A stretch of 64,000 nt of DNA from Gammaproteobacteria bacterium 28-57-27 (lineage in GTDB: Bacteria > Pseudomonadota > Gammaproteobacteria > Halothiobacillales > Halothiobacillaceae), in assembly GCA_002281735.1 (NCBI GenBank), contig NCGK01000014.1:99599-163598 (forward strand). Direction: 5' to 3'. Below, piece by piece: positions 18,899 to 28,117 of this stretch (positions within the stretch are counted from its first letter, which is position 1; the number at the start of each line of letters is the position of its first letter). Both the position numbers and the translations under genes were made by a program. A model generated the notes under the pieces. It saw only the letters and a program-made list of their open reading frames with translations. It was not told the origin of the DNA and ran no database searches.

Positions 18899-19561
18899 TT
18901 AAATCTCGCCCTTGGCTCCGCGTTCAACCATTTCCCACATGGTGTCACGCACCGCTGTGGCCGCTTTCAGCAGTTCAGGATGATCTTTCATGTTCTGACC
19001 CATTTTCAACATCATGTCCATGTTGAGAGTAGAAACCCACAAGCCATCAGGCTTTTCAACCACCACAATACGGCAGGGCAGGTAAGCGGCCATGCTGGGG
19101 GCAAAATCGATCATTTTGCGCGCTGTTTCCGGGTTGCAGTAAGAAGAAATGTAAATAACACCCGACTTGATGCCACGCGCATTCAGCTCGTCGGACAAGG
19201 GCAGATCACCCACCGCCTTGATGTTGCGGTCAGTAGCAACAGACTCAAGCGCCGCCTTGATGTCATCCAAAGTCACACCTGGTGCGGCTTTGCGCTCCCA
19301 CACGGTGGTGTAGCCAATTTCGCCCTTGCTTTCGATCCAGCGACCCAACATGGTGGCGGTTTCTTCGGCTGCGCCAGGCGCCAGATTGCCGCCGGCAGCC
19401 ATCAAGCCCGCCGCATCTTTGTTGATCACCGCAACAATCGGCTGCATTCCAGGACTCAACATGGCAGGCATCAACTGCATCATGCCGGGCATGACCGCCG
19501 CCATATACCCACCCGCCACGAGAGCAAGCACACCGACCAAAGCCAACAGGTTACGAATCAT
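18899..19561 (-). CDS. DUF302 family protein, membrane-anchored or exported
   Basis: A 220-residue protein with one N-terminal hydrophobic helix (MIRNLLALVGVLALVAGGYM), a methionine-rich stretch (MPGMMQLMPAMLSPGMQ) and a C-terminal DUF302 domain (about 110-205). The core motifs are YISSYCNPETARKMIDFAPS, then YLPCRIVVVE. GGAGA precedes ATG 19561; an ATG 16 codons earlier is weaker. DUF302 proteins are common in sulfur-oxidising and heat- or metal-exposed bacteria but have no established biochemical role. A paralogue is transcribed divergently from the same intergenic region. Confidence 0.88.
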   Translation of the reverse strand: MIRNLLALVGVLALVAGGYMAAVMPGMMQLMPAMLSPGMQPIVAVINKDAAGLMAAGGNLAPGAAEETATMLGRWIESKGEIGYTTVWERKAAPGVTLDDIKAALESVATDRNIKAVGDLPLSDELNARGIKSGVIYISSYCNPETARKMIDFAPSMAAYLPCRIVVVEKPDGLWVSTLNMDMMLKMGQNMKDHPELLKAATAVRDTMWEMVERGAKGEI

Positions 19562-19867
19562 CTGCAATCTCCAAAGAAAGTTAAGAACTAACTTGACGGC
19601 AAGCGTCAACTTTTAGGTTGGCAAGAGTAGCTTAATCACCCATCAAACCCAATCCATAAACTTTTTATCAACGATACATAGAAGTAATCGCTAATGTTCT
19701 TATATTCTTTTGATAATACCCACATCAACAGTAAGCACGATAAAAATGCTTTATGAACAAACAGTTAAATACGTTTGTCATCCTTCATTAACGAACCCTA
19801 AACTAGCTGCGTTGCCCCACATGCAGGTGTGGATGGCTTCACATCAACCAATTCGAGGAGTACGGCG
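19562..19867. promoter_or_regulatory. divergent intergenic region between two DUF302 genes
   Basis: Some 300 bp, distinctly AT-rich from about 19665 to 19800, holding the promoters of both genes. I see no clear operator or RNA gene. Sequences such as TTGATAATA near 19710 could be -10 elements but cannot be assigned with confidence. Confidence 0.5.
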
Positions 19868-20440
19868 TTGATCAAATCATCATTAAAACTATTGGTTGCA
19901 GCTACCGCTGCACTCTCGCTATCCGGCTGCGGATTCATGGCGATTCAGGACAAGCTGGATCCGAAGGCCATGGATACCTACATGGGCATGTACGACAGGT
20001 TCGTCGCCAGTGAAGGGGATCTGGGTGCAGCCACCGTGTGGGCGGTCAAGGTCAACAAAGGCGTAACCACCAGCGATATTGCTGAAGCGCTCAAGTCTGC
20101 CTCATTGGGAACCGGTCTGCTGGATGTCGGCCAAATGCCACTCTCGGCTGAAATTGAAGCACGCTCCGGCAAGCCAACCCGCTACCTGCATATCTATCAG
20201 TTCTGCAACCCGCTCACTGCGCGTCAGGCCACCGACTTCAGCCCGTACTTCTCTGCCTATCTGCCCTGCCGCATCTCGGTGGTTGAGCACGAAAATGGCG
20301 AATTGTGGTTGTACAGCCTGAACATGGACATGTTTGTGTATGGTGGCAAAGAAATGCCTGAGCCTTTCAAGACTGAAGCCATCAAGGTACGCGACACCAT
20401 CTGGAAGATGATGCAGGCCGCCTCCAAAGGCGAGTTCTAA
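19868..20440 (+). CDS. DUF302 family lipoprotein
   Basis: A 190-residue protein. The best start is TTG 19868, 6 bases after GAGGAG, giving IKSSLKLLVAATAALSLSGC, a lipoprotein signal peptide with lipobox LSGC. An ATG at 19829 gives an unlikely polar extension. The DUF302 domain has the same core as its divergent neighbour: YLHIYQFCNPLTARQATDFS and YLPCRISVVEHENGELWLYS. Both proteins end in KGE(I/F) and share a conserved VRDT(M/I)W motif, so they are paralogues with different membrane anchoring. Function unknown. Confidence 0.87.
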   Translation: MIKSSLKLLVAATAALSLSGCGFMAIQDKLDPKAMDTYMGMYDRFVASEGDLGAATVWAVKVNKGVTTSDIAEALKSASLGTGLLDVGQMPLSAEIEARSGKPTRYLHIYQFCNPLTARQATDFSPYFSAYLPCRISVVEHENGELWLYSLNMDMFVYGGKEMPEPFKTEAIKVRDTIWKMMQAASKGEF

Positions 20441-20460
20441 AAGCGTCTTCACTAAGTGGA

Positions 20461-20500
20461 TGCTGATTTATTCCATCCATGGAGTAAATCAGCGTTTCCA
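20461..20500. repeat. GCTGATTTATTCCAT palindrome
   Basis: GCTGATTTATTCCAT and ATGGAGTAAATCAGC are 15-bp arms with one mismatch around CC, followed by GTTTCC. The same palindrome closes the element at 30841-30997. Confidence 0.75.
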
Positions 20501-20540
20501 TAAGCCCGAGCGACGGCACAAGCTCGGCGCTTGGCTCAAT

Positions 20541-20580
20541 AAAAAAACCCCGCACTGCACACTGGCACTGCGGGGTTTTT
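20541..20580. terminator. bidirectional rho-independent terminator
   Basis: AAAAAAACCCCGCA and TGCGGGGTTTTTT flank a 14-base loop. The stem is followed by T-runs on both strands, so it serves the DUF302 lipoprotein gene and the convergent glutaredoxin gene. Confidence 0.9.
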
Positions 20581-20606
20581 TATTGGGCTTTACAGCTTCA
20601 ACGACC

Positions 20607-20942
20607 TCAGGCCGCCGGAGTAGTCGATGCCGCAGCCTTATCCAGCATCGGCTTCAAATCACCGCGCTGATGCAATTCAACCACGATATCCGAACCGCCA
20701 ATCAACTCACCGCCGACATAAATCTGCGGAAAGGTCGGCCAATCCTGGTAACGCGGCAGGTTGTTGAAGATTTCCATATCGGCCAGCACGTTCACATACG
20801 CGAACTCCACGCCGCAAGCCTTGATCGCCTCGGCGGCGCGGCTTGAATAACCACACTGCGGGAACTGCGGCGTGCCTTTCATGAAAATAACAACGGCGTT
20901 GTTTTTAACGATCTCGTCAATCTGCTGGAGGATGGGGTCCAT
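20607..20942 (-). CDS. grxD: monothiol glutaredoxin, Grx4/GrxD family
   Basis: A 111-residue thioredoxin-fold protein that binds a glutathione-coordinated [2Fe-2S] cluster as a dimer and delivers it to other proteins. The active site is CGYS (PQFPQCGYSSRAAEA), a variant of the usual CGFS. The TFPQIYVGGELIGGSDI glutathione-binding motif is intact. The tail is alanine-rich. Transcription ends at the shared terminator at 20541. Confidence 0.95.
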   Translation of the reverse strand: MDPILQQIDEIVKNNAVVIFMKGTPQFPQCGYSSRAAEAIKACGVEFAYVNVLADMEIFNNLPRYQDWPTFPQIYVGGELIGGSDIVVELHQRGDLKPMLDKAAASTTPAA

Positions 20943-20980
20943 GATGCTGCCTTTTCAAATTTAAATTTCAAGTAAGGATA

Positions 20981-22692
20981 CTACCGCAAACCATCCACAT
21001 TGCGCTGCAACCAAAACTCGAACAGCGCCAAATGCCACAGCTTGCTGCCTTGAAGCCTAGTAAAATGCTGATCGGGCGCGGCAAGCAGCTTATCGACATA
21101 GGCACGCTCAAAAACACCACGCTCACGGCTGGCTTGGCTGCTCAGAATATCGCGCATGAAATCCAGAAACTCACCGCGCACAAATTTGAGCGCAGGCACC
21201 GGGAAATAGCCTTTTGGACGGTCAATCACCCCATCCGGAATCATGCCGCGCGCCACGCTTTTCAGAATGCCTTTGCCGCCATCGGCCATTTTCAACGCAG
21301 GCGGAATCTGCATCGCCAGCTCGACCAGTTCGTGATCGAGAAAAGGCACACGCGCCTCCAAGCCCCAAGCCATGGTCATATTGTCCACGCGCTTGACCGG
21401 GTCATCGACAATCAAAGTGGTTACATCAAATGCCAGCACGCGGTCGATGTATTCATCCCCCCGGAGAGCCGCCAGCCGTTCACTGACCAGCCGTCCGGTG
21501 TGATCGGCACCACGATAGGCAGGCGTGAGCAGCGTCTGCAACTCGGCATCATCGCGGTCAAAATAATGCGGCGCAAAGCGTTCCAGATCCGTGCCTTGCG
21601 CGGCCTGCATCTGCGGATACCAGAAATAGCCGCCGAACACCTCATCCGCGCCCTGCCCGCTTTGCACCACCTTCACATGCCGACTGACCTGCTCGGACAA
21701 CAGATAGAATGCAACTGCATCCTGCCCCACCATCGGCTCAGCCATCGCATCGACCGCATCAGGCAAGCGCGTTAACACCTCACCATTCGGAATCACAATT
21801 TGCGTGTGCTGCGTGCCAAAACGCTCCACCACCAAATCCGAATACTCGAATTCACTGCCTTTTTCTTCCGGCTGGTCTTCAAAGCCAATCGAAAAGGTGC
21901 GCGGGAGCGTGCCATGTTCGGCCAACAAGCCCACCAACAAACTCGAATCCAAGCCACCGGACAGCAACACGCCGACCGGCACATCAGAAATCGCCTGATG
22001 CCGCGCCGTCGTTTCCAACAGCTTACCGCGCAACGCCTCCACCCAATCGTGCTCGCTCAAATCGTCTGCTGGACGATGCGCCGTAGTTTGCGAATACCGT
22101 TCAACACCGTGCGCGGCGCGGGTACCACCGCGTGCAGGGTAAATTGATGATGCAGCGCAACAGGATCGAGTGAGGTATCCACTCCGCCTGCGCTCAACAA
22201 GGCTTGGGTGGACGAGGCAAAACGCAGCCGTGCCGCATTTTTGCTGTAGTACAGCGGCTTGATGCCGAAACGATCGCGCGCCAGCCACAGGCGCTTGGCC
22301 TGCATCTCCCACACAGCCAAGGCGAACATGCCGCGAAAATGCTTGACGCACTCCGCGCCCCACTCCGCCCAGGCACGCAAAATCACCTCGGTATCGCCCG
22401 TCGAACTGAAACGATGCCCGCGATGGCGCAGCTCCTCGCGCAATTCCGGGTGGTTATAAATCGTGCCGTTAAACACCAGCGCCAGCCCGGCCTCACGATC
22501 TACCATCGGCTGATGCCCATGAATCGACAAATCCAGAATCGACAAGCGTTGATGCCCAAGCGCCAGCGCGCCGTCACTGAAACTGCCCGCATGATCCGGC
22601 CCACGCCGCGCCACCGCACACATCATGCGTGCCACAGCAGCTAAATCCGCACGCTCACCATCAAATCGCAATTCACCTGCCAAGCCGCACAT
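20981..22692 (-). pseudogene. N-acetylglutaminylglutamine amidotransferase, broken by an internal out-of-frame deletion
   Basis: ATG 22692 begins MCGLAGELRFDGERADLAAV with the class II amidotransferase nucleophile C2. The glutaminase domain is intact (ARDRFGIKPLYY) to TVLNGIRKLRR. Translation then runs into a stop at 22057. The synthetase domain resumes in another frame as DDLSEHDWVEALRGKLLETT and contains the PP-loop LLSGGLDSSLLVG, reading to 20981. The proteins that I know of this type have about 25-35 extra residues between these parts, so tens of bases are missing at about 22070-22090 as well as the frame. The family makes the osmoprotectant N-acetylglutaminylglutamine amide. The partner synthetase and peptidase genes usually found beside it are not here. 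Confidence 0.8.
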
Positions 22693-22695
22693 TAC

Positions 22696-23229
22696 TCACC
22701 CCCCATGTGGTATCGCTTTGGGATGCGCCGCCTGCCACGTTCCCCACAAGCGATCAAAATTGCGATCCATCATGCCTTCAATGGCCGGGTCTTTGAGGAT
22801 GCTGGCAGGCATCCAGCGCCATTGCCCGGCGAAGTAGAACAAGAACCACGGCACATCTTGTTTGCCAATCAACACGCCACCGACTTTGACGCTCTCTAGC
22901 AGCGCCCAACGCCCGGCCACGCTGACTTTACCCAGCTCGATTTCGCCAGGCTGTGCGGCAATGCTTTTGCTCAGACTTTCCAGCTCTTCCGTTTCTTTGG
23001 CCTGTTTACGCCAACGCGATGGTAGAAAAATCATTTCCTTATCAATAAGTTGACGCGACTGCCCCGCACCCAGACCGCGAATGACCTGCTGCATAACTGT
23101 GTGGACTTGTGCTGTTTGCTCTTCGAGCGTGCCTTGCGGCAAAACCTTGGGTGGTTCGCCGCAGCCTGCTAATCCCAGCCCCAAACCTAGCAAGCCAAGA
23201 ACGAATACACGGCGGCGCATAATATTCAC
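22696..23229 (-). CDS. putative lipoprotein of unknown function
   Basis: A 177-residue protein starting at GTG 23229, 8 bases after AAGGA. The signal peptide MRRRVFVLGLLGLGLGLAGC ends in the lipobox LAGC. The mature part holds no family I recognise; it has a basic helix SRWRKQAKETEELESLSKSI and a WFLFYFAGQWRWMPASILKD motif. It starts 4 bases after the upstream dioxygenase gene and ends 3 bases before the amidotransferase ATG, so the three are one operon. A role in the same pathway is inferred only from this. Confidence 0.78.
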   Translation of the reverse strand: MNIMRRRVFVLGLLGLGLGLAGCGEPPKVLPQGTLEEQTAQVHTVMQQVIRGLGAGQSRQLIDKEMIFLPSRWRKQAKETEELESLSKSIAAQPGEIELGKVSVAGRWALLESVKVGGVLIGKQDVPWFLFYFAGQWRWMPASILKDPAIEGMMDRNFDRLWGTWQAAHPKAIPHGG

Positions 23230-23233
23230 AGTT

Positions 23234-24100
23234 TTAGTCCTTATTTTCAGAGTTCGCCGAGGTTGCTGGATGCACTGGCTCCAAAAATCCTTCGGCGCGG
23301 AAGGTTAAAACCAAAGTGTCACGCCAACTATCGCCCTGCGTATCCAGCGGCATAATCGGTGTGCTTTCGTGGTTGATGCGTTGGTCGTCCATCAGCAAAA
23401 CACTGCACGGCTGGGTCAGGGTAAAGCGCACGCCGCGCAGGCCGTCCAATTCAAACACCCGTGTTTCACCACCACGAATGTTGTTACGCCCCATTAAAAT
23501 CACCGCCACAAAGTCCACACCATCACGGTGCGCGCCTTCGGGTGTCGGACGACCTACGCCATCGCGGGCATCAATCCGAAACTGGTGAGCTTCAATAAAC
23601 CATTGCTCCACCGGGCGGACTTCGGCAAACAAATGCCCTAATTGGCACACAAGCGGCTGCCAAAAGGCCAAGCCGACCAACTCATCGGCCAGCGGCTCAA
23701 ACCAGCGCAACATGCCGCCGTGCAACGCGTTGTAGGTAATCGGCTGCCAATGCGCACGCTGCGGCACGTGAATCAGCTCGCTTTCGCTGCCTTGCACATC
23801 GAGCTGTTGTACAAAACTGCCATGCCGCCGCGAGCGATAACGCCCACCATCTTTAAGGTAACGATCCGCCGGCAAATGGCTCCACAGCGGTATAGCGGCG
23901 GCACAGGATGCTGCGGCGCTCTCGCCAATCATGCTGTAAACCTGCTCCGCACTCAGCAAACCAAAACCTTGCTGGCGCAAGCGTTCTTGAATGCTCAACC
24001 CATCAGCGAGCGGTGCGCCAAAGCTTAAGCGCTCCCAACCTGCGGGCATTTCCGTTGTGCTCACCAAACCACCCTCCTCGTCATGAATTGATTCGGTCAT
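23234..24100 (-). CDS. 2OG-Fe(II) dioxygenase family protein
   Basis: A 288-residue protein of the 2OG-Fe dioxygenase family whose known members hydroxylate free amino acids such as L-isoleucine. The iron site is H-x-D in GAHRDGVDFVAVIL (about 195-207) with the distal His in DDQRINHESTPI (about 250). The 2-oxoglutarate-binding Arg is in WRDTLVLTFRAEG. The substrate here is unknown. It heads an operon with the lipoprotein and the amidotransferase, pointing to modification of an amino acid or peptide osmolyte; that is inference. Confidence 0.85.
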   Translation of the reverse strand: MTESIHDEEGGLVSTTEMPAGWERLSFGAPLADGLSIQERLRQQGFGLLSAEQVYSMIGESAAASCAAAIPLWSHLPADRYLKDGGRYRSRRHGSFVQQLDVQGSESELIHVPQRAHWQPITYNALHGGMLRWFEPLADELVGLAFWQPLVCQLGHLFAEVRPVEQWFIEAHQFRIDARDGVGRPTPEGAHRDGVDFVAVILMGRNNIRGGETRVFELDGLRGVRFTLTQPCSVLLMDDQRINHESTPIMPLDTQGDSWRDTLVLTFRAEGFLEPVHPATSANSENKD

Positions 24101-24115
24101 TGAACTTTTAAACGC

Positions 24116-24160
24116 GTAGGTCGGACTTCAGTCCGACTGTCGGGCTAAAGCCCGACCTAC
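24116..24160. repeat. GTAGGTC REP-type repeat, copy 3
   Basis: GTAGGTCGGACTTCAGTCCG then GTCGGGCTAAAGCCCGACCT, the third member of the family at 7984 and 15786. It sits upstream of the dioxygenase operon. Confidence 0.9.
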
Positions 24161-24265
24161 AATTAAAAAATCTGACCACATCCATAGCTCATAAAAACCA
24201 TTTGGGCAGTGTAATGGAAAAGCGCACCGCCCTCATCCTGTTGGCGGGCTGCTAGAATGCGCGCC

Positions 24266-26434
24266 ATGAATATTCAAGCCATCCTCGACCCGCTCAACGA
24301 CGCGCAACGCGAAGCGGTCACCAGTCCCACCGCCTCCACTCTTGTCCTTGCCGGTGCCGGTTCGGGCAAAACCCGTGTTTTGACCCACCGCATTGCATGG
24401 TTGGTGCAGGCCATGGGCGTATCGCCGTATGCCATCCTCGCCATGACCTTTACCAACAAGGCCGCCGCTGAAATGCGCGGGCGGGTGGAACACCTGCTCG
24501 AACGCGGTGCCAGCGGCATGTGGCTGGGCACCTTCCACAGCATCGCCCACCGCCTGTTGCGCACGCACTGGCTAGAGGCGGGTTTGCCGCAAGCCTTCCA
24601 GATTCTGGATTCCGACGACCAGATTCGTCTGGTCAAGCGTCTGCTGCGTGAACGCGGCCTGGACGAAACGCGCTGGCCGCCGCGCATGGTGGCGGGCTAT
24701 ATCAATGGGAAAAAGGAAGAAGGCTTGCGTCCCGGTCATGTGCAACCGGGCTATGACCCGGCCAGCAAACAATTGCTCGAACTGTATGCGGCCTATGAAA
24801 CCCTGTGCCGCCAAAGCGGCTTGGTGGACTTCGCCGAGCTGCTGCTACGTGCGTTGGAAGTGGTACGCGATACGCCCGCCCTGCTCGACCACTACCGCCA
24901 ACGCTTCACCCATCTGCTGGTCGATGAGTTTCAGGACACCAACGCGCTGCAATACGGCTGGCTGCGTCTATTGGCGGGCAGCAGCGGCTCGATTTTCGCC
25001 GTGGGCGATGATGACCAGTCGATTTATGGTTGGCGCGGTGCCAAAGTCGAGCATATCCGCCATTTCGAGCGCGACTTTCCGGCGACGCATGTGGTGCGCC
25101 TGGAACAAAACTACCGCTCCACTGCCACCATTCTCAAAGCCGCCAACGCGGTCATTGCCCACAACGCAGAGCGCCTGGGCAAAAACCTGTGGACCGACGG
25201 CGTGGAAGGCGAGCCGATTCAGGTCTATGCGGCTTATAACGAACAGGACGAAGCGCGTTTTGTGGCCGAACGCATCCAGATTTGGCGTGATGCTGGGCAT
25301 GCGCTGATCGATGTGGCGATTCTGTACCGCTCCAACGCCCAATCGCGCGTGCTGGAAGAAGCCCTTATCCAGCATGAACTGTCCTACCGCATCTACGGCG
25401 GCCTGCGCTTTTTTGAGCGCGCCGAAATCAAGGACATGCTCGCCTATCTCAATCTGGCACGTTACCGCGACAACGACGCGGCCTTTGAGCGCGTGGTCAA
25501 CGTGCCGCCACGTGGCATCGGCGACAAAACCCTGGAACAGGTGCGCGACGCGGCGCGGGAAGGCAGTCAATCGCTGTGGCAAGCCGCCATGCAGCTTCTC
25601 GCCGACGGCAAACTTTCCGGCCGTGCAGCGAGCGCGGTGCGTACCTTTGTGCTGGCGATTGATGCCATGAGCATTGCCATCAACGAGCAAGCGCTAGAGG
25701 CACAAGTCAGCCATATTGCCGAAGCCAGCGGCCTGCTGGAGTTCCATAAAAAAGATGCCGACCGTGGTGAAATGCGCGCCGAAAACATCGAAGAACTCAT
25801 CAGCGCCGCACGCGGTTTTATGCTCGGCGAAGACGATATGGCCATGGGACTGGCACCGCTGGATGCCTTCCTAGGCCACGCCGCCCTCGAAGCGGGCGAG
25901 CGCCAAAGCGGCGCGCATGAAGATTGCGTGCAAATGATGACCCTGCACGCAGCCAAGGGACTGGAGTTTCCGCTGGTGTTTATGGTCGGGCTGGAAGAAG
26001 GACTCTTCCCGCATCAAATGTCACGCGAAGACCCCGACAAACTGGAAGAAGAGCGCCGCTTGGCCTATGTCGGCATCACCCGCGCGCGCGAGCAATTGGT
26101 GGTGACCTGCGCCGAACGCCGCCGCCTGCATGGCAAGGATCTCTACCCCCAGCCCTCGCGCTTTTTGGGTGAAATACCCAACGACCTGCTACGCGACGTG
26201 CGCCCGCGTGCGCAAGTAGTACGCCCGATGGGCATGACCACACAGCATATCCAGGCCGCCCAAGCCGCCGAAACGGGTCTGCGTCTCGGCCAAAATGTGC
26301 AACACGCCATGTTTGGCGAAGGCGTAATCATTGGGCATGAAGGCAATGGCGCACAGGCGCGGGTACACGTGAATTTTGGCCGCCAGGGCAGCAAATGGCT
26401 GGTGTTGGCTTATGCGAATTTGCAAGTGGTTTGA
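24266..26434 (+). CDS. uvrD: DNA helicase II
   Basis: A 722-residue superfamily 1 helicase for mismatch and nucleotide excision repair. The Walker A motif AGAGSGKTR (27-35), DEFQDTN motif II (about 220), GDDDQSIYGWRGA motif III and the motif IV-VI segments (LEQNYRST, TLHAAKGLEFPLVFMVGLEE, AYVGITRARE) are in order. The C-terminal glycine-rich region ends VLAYANLQVV. ATG 24266 gives MNIQAILDPLNDAQREAVTS like E. coli UvrD; an ATG 9 bases earlier is also possible. Confidence 0.96.
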   Translation: MNIQAILDPLNDAQREAVTSPTASTLVLAGAGSGKTRVLTHRIAWLVQAMGVSPYAILAMTFTNKAAAEMRGRVEHLLERGASGMWLGTFHSIAHRLLRTHWLEAGLPQAFQILDSDDQIRLVKRLLRERGLDETRWPPRMVAGYINGKKEEGLRPGHVQPGYDPASKQLLELYAAYETLCRQSGLVDFAELLLRALEVVRDTPALLDHYRQRFTHLLVDEFQDTNALQYGWLRLLAGSSGSIFAVGDDDQSIYGWRGAKVEHIRHFERDFPATHVVRLEQNYRSTATILKAANAVIAHNAERLGKNLWTDGVEGEPIQVYAAYNEQDEARFVAERIQIWRDAGHALIDVAILYRSNAQSRVLEEALIQHELSYRIYGGLRFFERAEIKDMLAYLNLARYRDNDAAFERVVNVPPRGIGDKTLEQVRDAAREGSQSLWQAAMQLLADGKLSGRAASAVRTFVLAIDAMSIAINEQALEAQVSHIAEASGLLEFHKKDADRGEMRAENIEELISAARGFMLGEDDMAMGLAPLDAFLGHAALEAGERQSGAHEDCVQMMTLHAAKGLEFPLVFMVGLEEGLFPHQMSREDPDKLEEERRLAYVGITRAREQLVVTCAERRRLHGKDLYPQPSRFLGEIPNDLLRDVRPRAQVVRPMGMTTQHIQAAQAAETGLRLGQNVQHAMFGEGVIIGHEGNGAQARVHVNFGRQGSKWLVLAYANLQVV

Positions 26435-26497
26435 TGCTCTTACACCTCCAAAATGCATAAACATGGTTATACTGAAGCAACCAAATAATTCAGGTCA

Positions 26498-26926
26498 ATG
26501 ATCTTGCGCGTTGTTTTTGACACCTCGCTACTCGTCGCAGCAGTGCATTCACGCCGTGGTGCGAGTTATCAACTGCTCTCGATGCTCCCAAGCCGAGACT
26601 TTGAAATCACCCTCAGTGTGCCTTTGTACACGGAATGGCAGGCAGTGCTGACGCGAAAAGAACACATGCCAGCAGGTGCGACTGTTGAGACCACCTTGGG
26701 TTTTTTGCGCTACATCGCTTCACTCGCACACTTGCAAGATGTGTATTTTTTATGGCGGCCTTATTTGCGTGACCCGGACGATGACATGGTGCTCGAATGC
26801 GCAGTAGCCTCGGGCAGTCGATTTATCGTGACTCATAACGTCAAAGACTTTCGGCGCGCTGAAGGTTTAAACGTACAAGCTATAACCCCTGCCGGTTTTT
26901 TGAAACTGTTGAGGACATCATCATGA
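26498..26926 (+). CDS. PIN-domain toxin of a toxin-antitoxin pair
   Basis: A 142-residue PIN ribonuclease of the COG1569-type putative toxin family. Conserved acidic residues are D8 (VVFDTSLLVAAV), the DPDDDMVLECAV cluster (about 88-99) and the last Asp in IVTHNVKDF. It overlaps the antitoxin gene by 4 bases (ATGA), the toxin coming first. A TATACT sequence at about 26468 could be its -10 box. Confidence 0.88.
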   Translation: MILRVVFDTSLLVAAVHSRRGASYQLLSMLPSRDFEITLSVPLYTEWQAVLTRKEHMPAGATVETTLGFLRYIASLAHLQDVYFLWRPYLRDPDDDMVLECAVASGSRFIVTHNVKDFRRAEGLNVQAITPAGFLKLLRTSS

Positions 26927-27162
26927 CCGCATTAACCGTTCGCTTACCCAACTCCGTACATCAAAAAATCAAAGAACTTGCCGCGCGTGACGATATTTCT
27001 GTCAATCAATTTATCGCCAGTGCCGCTGCCGAAAAAATGGCTTCTGTTTTGACGCTCGACTTTCTCAAAGCCGAAGCGGCCAAAGGCCAACGCAGCGATT
27101 TTGAGCATTTCATGAGCTTGATACCTGACACCCCCGCGCAGCCGGGTGATGAGGCTGTATAA
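26923..27162 (+). CDS. ribbon-helix-helix antitoxin
   Basis: A 79-residue protein with an N-terminal Arc/CopG-type ribbon-helix-helix (LTVRLPNSVHQKIKELAARD, then DISVNQFIASAAAEKM). The C-terminal tail (about 45-79) is acidic and likely binds the PIN protein. The 4-base overlap with the toxin gene supports translational coupling. It is not in a family I can name more precisely. Confidence 0.85.
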   Translation: MTALTVRLPNSVHQKIKELAARDDISVNQFIASAAAEKMASVLTLDFLKAEAAKGQRSDFEHFMSLIPDTPAQPGDEAV

Positions 27163-27184
27163 CGATTTTGTTTGAGGAACAACC

Positions 27185-28117
27185 ATGGCCGCTGCCAATC
27201 TTTTAGCCCTGCTCGATGACATCACCACAGTGCTGGATGATGTCGCGCTGATGACCAAGGTCGCCGCGAAGAAAACCAGCGGCGTGTTGGGCGATGATCT
27301 GGCGCTGAATGCGCAGCAGGTTTCGGGCGTGAGTGCCAGCCGTGAGTTGCCGGTGGTGTGGGCGGTGGCCAAGGGGTCGTTGGTCAACAAGATGATTTTG
27401 GTGCCCGCTGCGCTGTTGATAAGTGCCGTGGCACCGATGCTTATTCTTCCCTTGCTGATGCTCGGCGGGGCGTACCTGTGCTACGAGGGTGTGGAAAAGC
27501 TGGCGCACAAATTCCTGCATGGCAAGCACGGGGATGACGCGGAGCACGCCCAGTTGGTCGAGGCTGTGGCGCAGCCCGAAGTGGATATGGTGGCGTTTGA
27601 GAAAGCCAAAATTAAAGGCGCGATTCGTACTGACTTTATTCTTTCCGCTGAAATTATTGTCATTGCGCTGGGCACGGTGGCTACGGCTTCACTCGGTGTG
27701 CAGGCGGCGGTGGTTTCGGCGATTGCCTTCATCATGACAGTCGGCGTGTACGGTCTGGTAGCGGGCATCGTCAAGCTGGATGACCTTGGCTTGTATTTGA
27801 GCAAGTTCGACGATGCACGCCGAGCCATAGGGCGCGGCATTCTGGCCTTTGCGCCCTGGTTGATGAAAACCCTGTCCATCGTCGGCACGGCGGCCATGTT
27901 TCTGGTCGGCGGCAGTATTTTGCTGCACGGCATTCCGGGTACGCATGATGTCCTGCACCATGCGGAAGAATGGGTGCATGGTTTTATCGGTGGTTTTGCC
28001 GTTATTACACCCTTGTTGATCGAGGGTGTCTTTGGGGTGTTTGCGGGGGCTTTGGTGCTGGGCGTGGTCACGGCGGCAACGAAAGCCTGGGCGGCGTTTA
28101 AGCCAGCGGGAAACTGA
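27185..28117 (+). CDS. DUF808 (YedI-like) inner-membrane protein
   Basis: A 310-residue membrane protein. The N-terminus has the YedI start NLLALLDDITTVLDDVALMT and the KTSGVLGDDLALNAQQVSG motif. Several hydrophobic segments follow (for example ILVPAALLISAVAPMLILPL and FIMTVGVYGLVAGIV). Family members are widespread but uncharacterised; none of my observations point to a partner gene. Confidence 0.9.
   Translation: MAAANLLALLDDITTVLDDVALMTKVAAKKTSGVLGDDLALNAQQVSGVSASRELPVVWAVAKGSLVNKMILVPAALLISAVAPMLILPLLMLGGAYLCYEGVEKLAHKFLHGKHGDDAEHAQLVEAVAQPEVDMVAFEKAKIKGAIRTDFILSAEIIVIALGTVATASLGVQAAVVSAIAFIMTVGVYGLVAGIVKLDDLGLYLSKFDDARRAIGRGILAFAPWLMKTLSIVGTAAMFLVGGSILLHGIPGTHDVLHHAEEWVHGFIGGFAVITPLLIEGVFGVFAGALVLGVVTAATKAWAAFKPAGN

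Noticed and set aside
24968..25690. A 240-codon minus-strand frame within uvrD.
   Set aside because: It is the complement of conserved helicase motifs and has no ribosome site.
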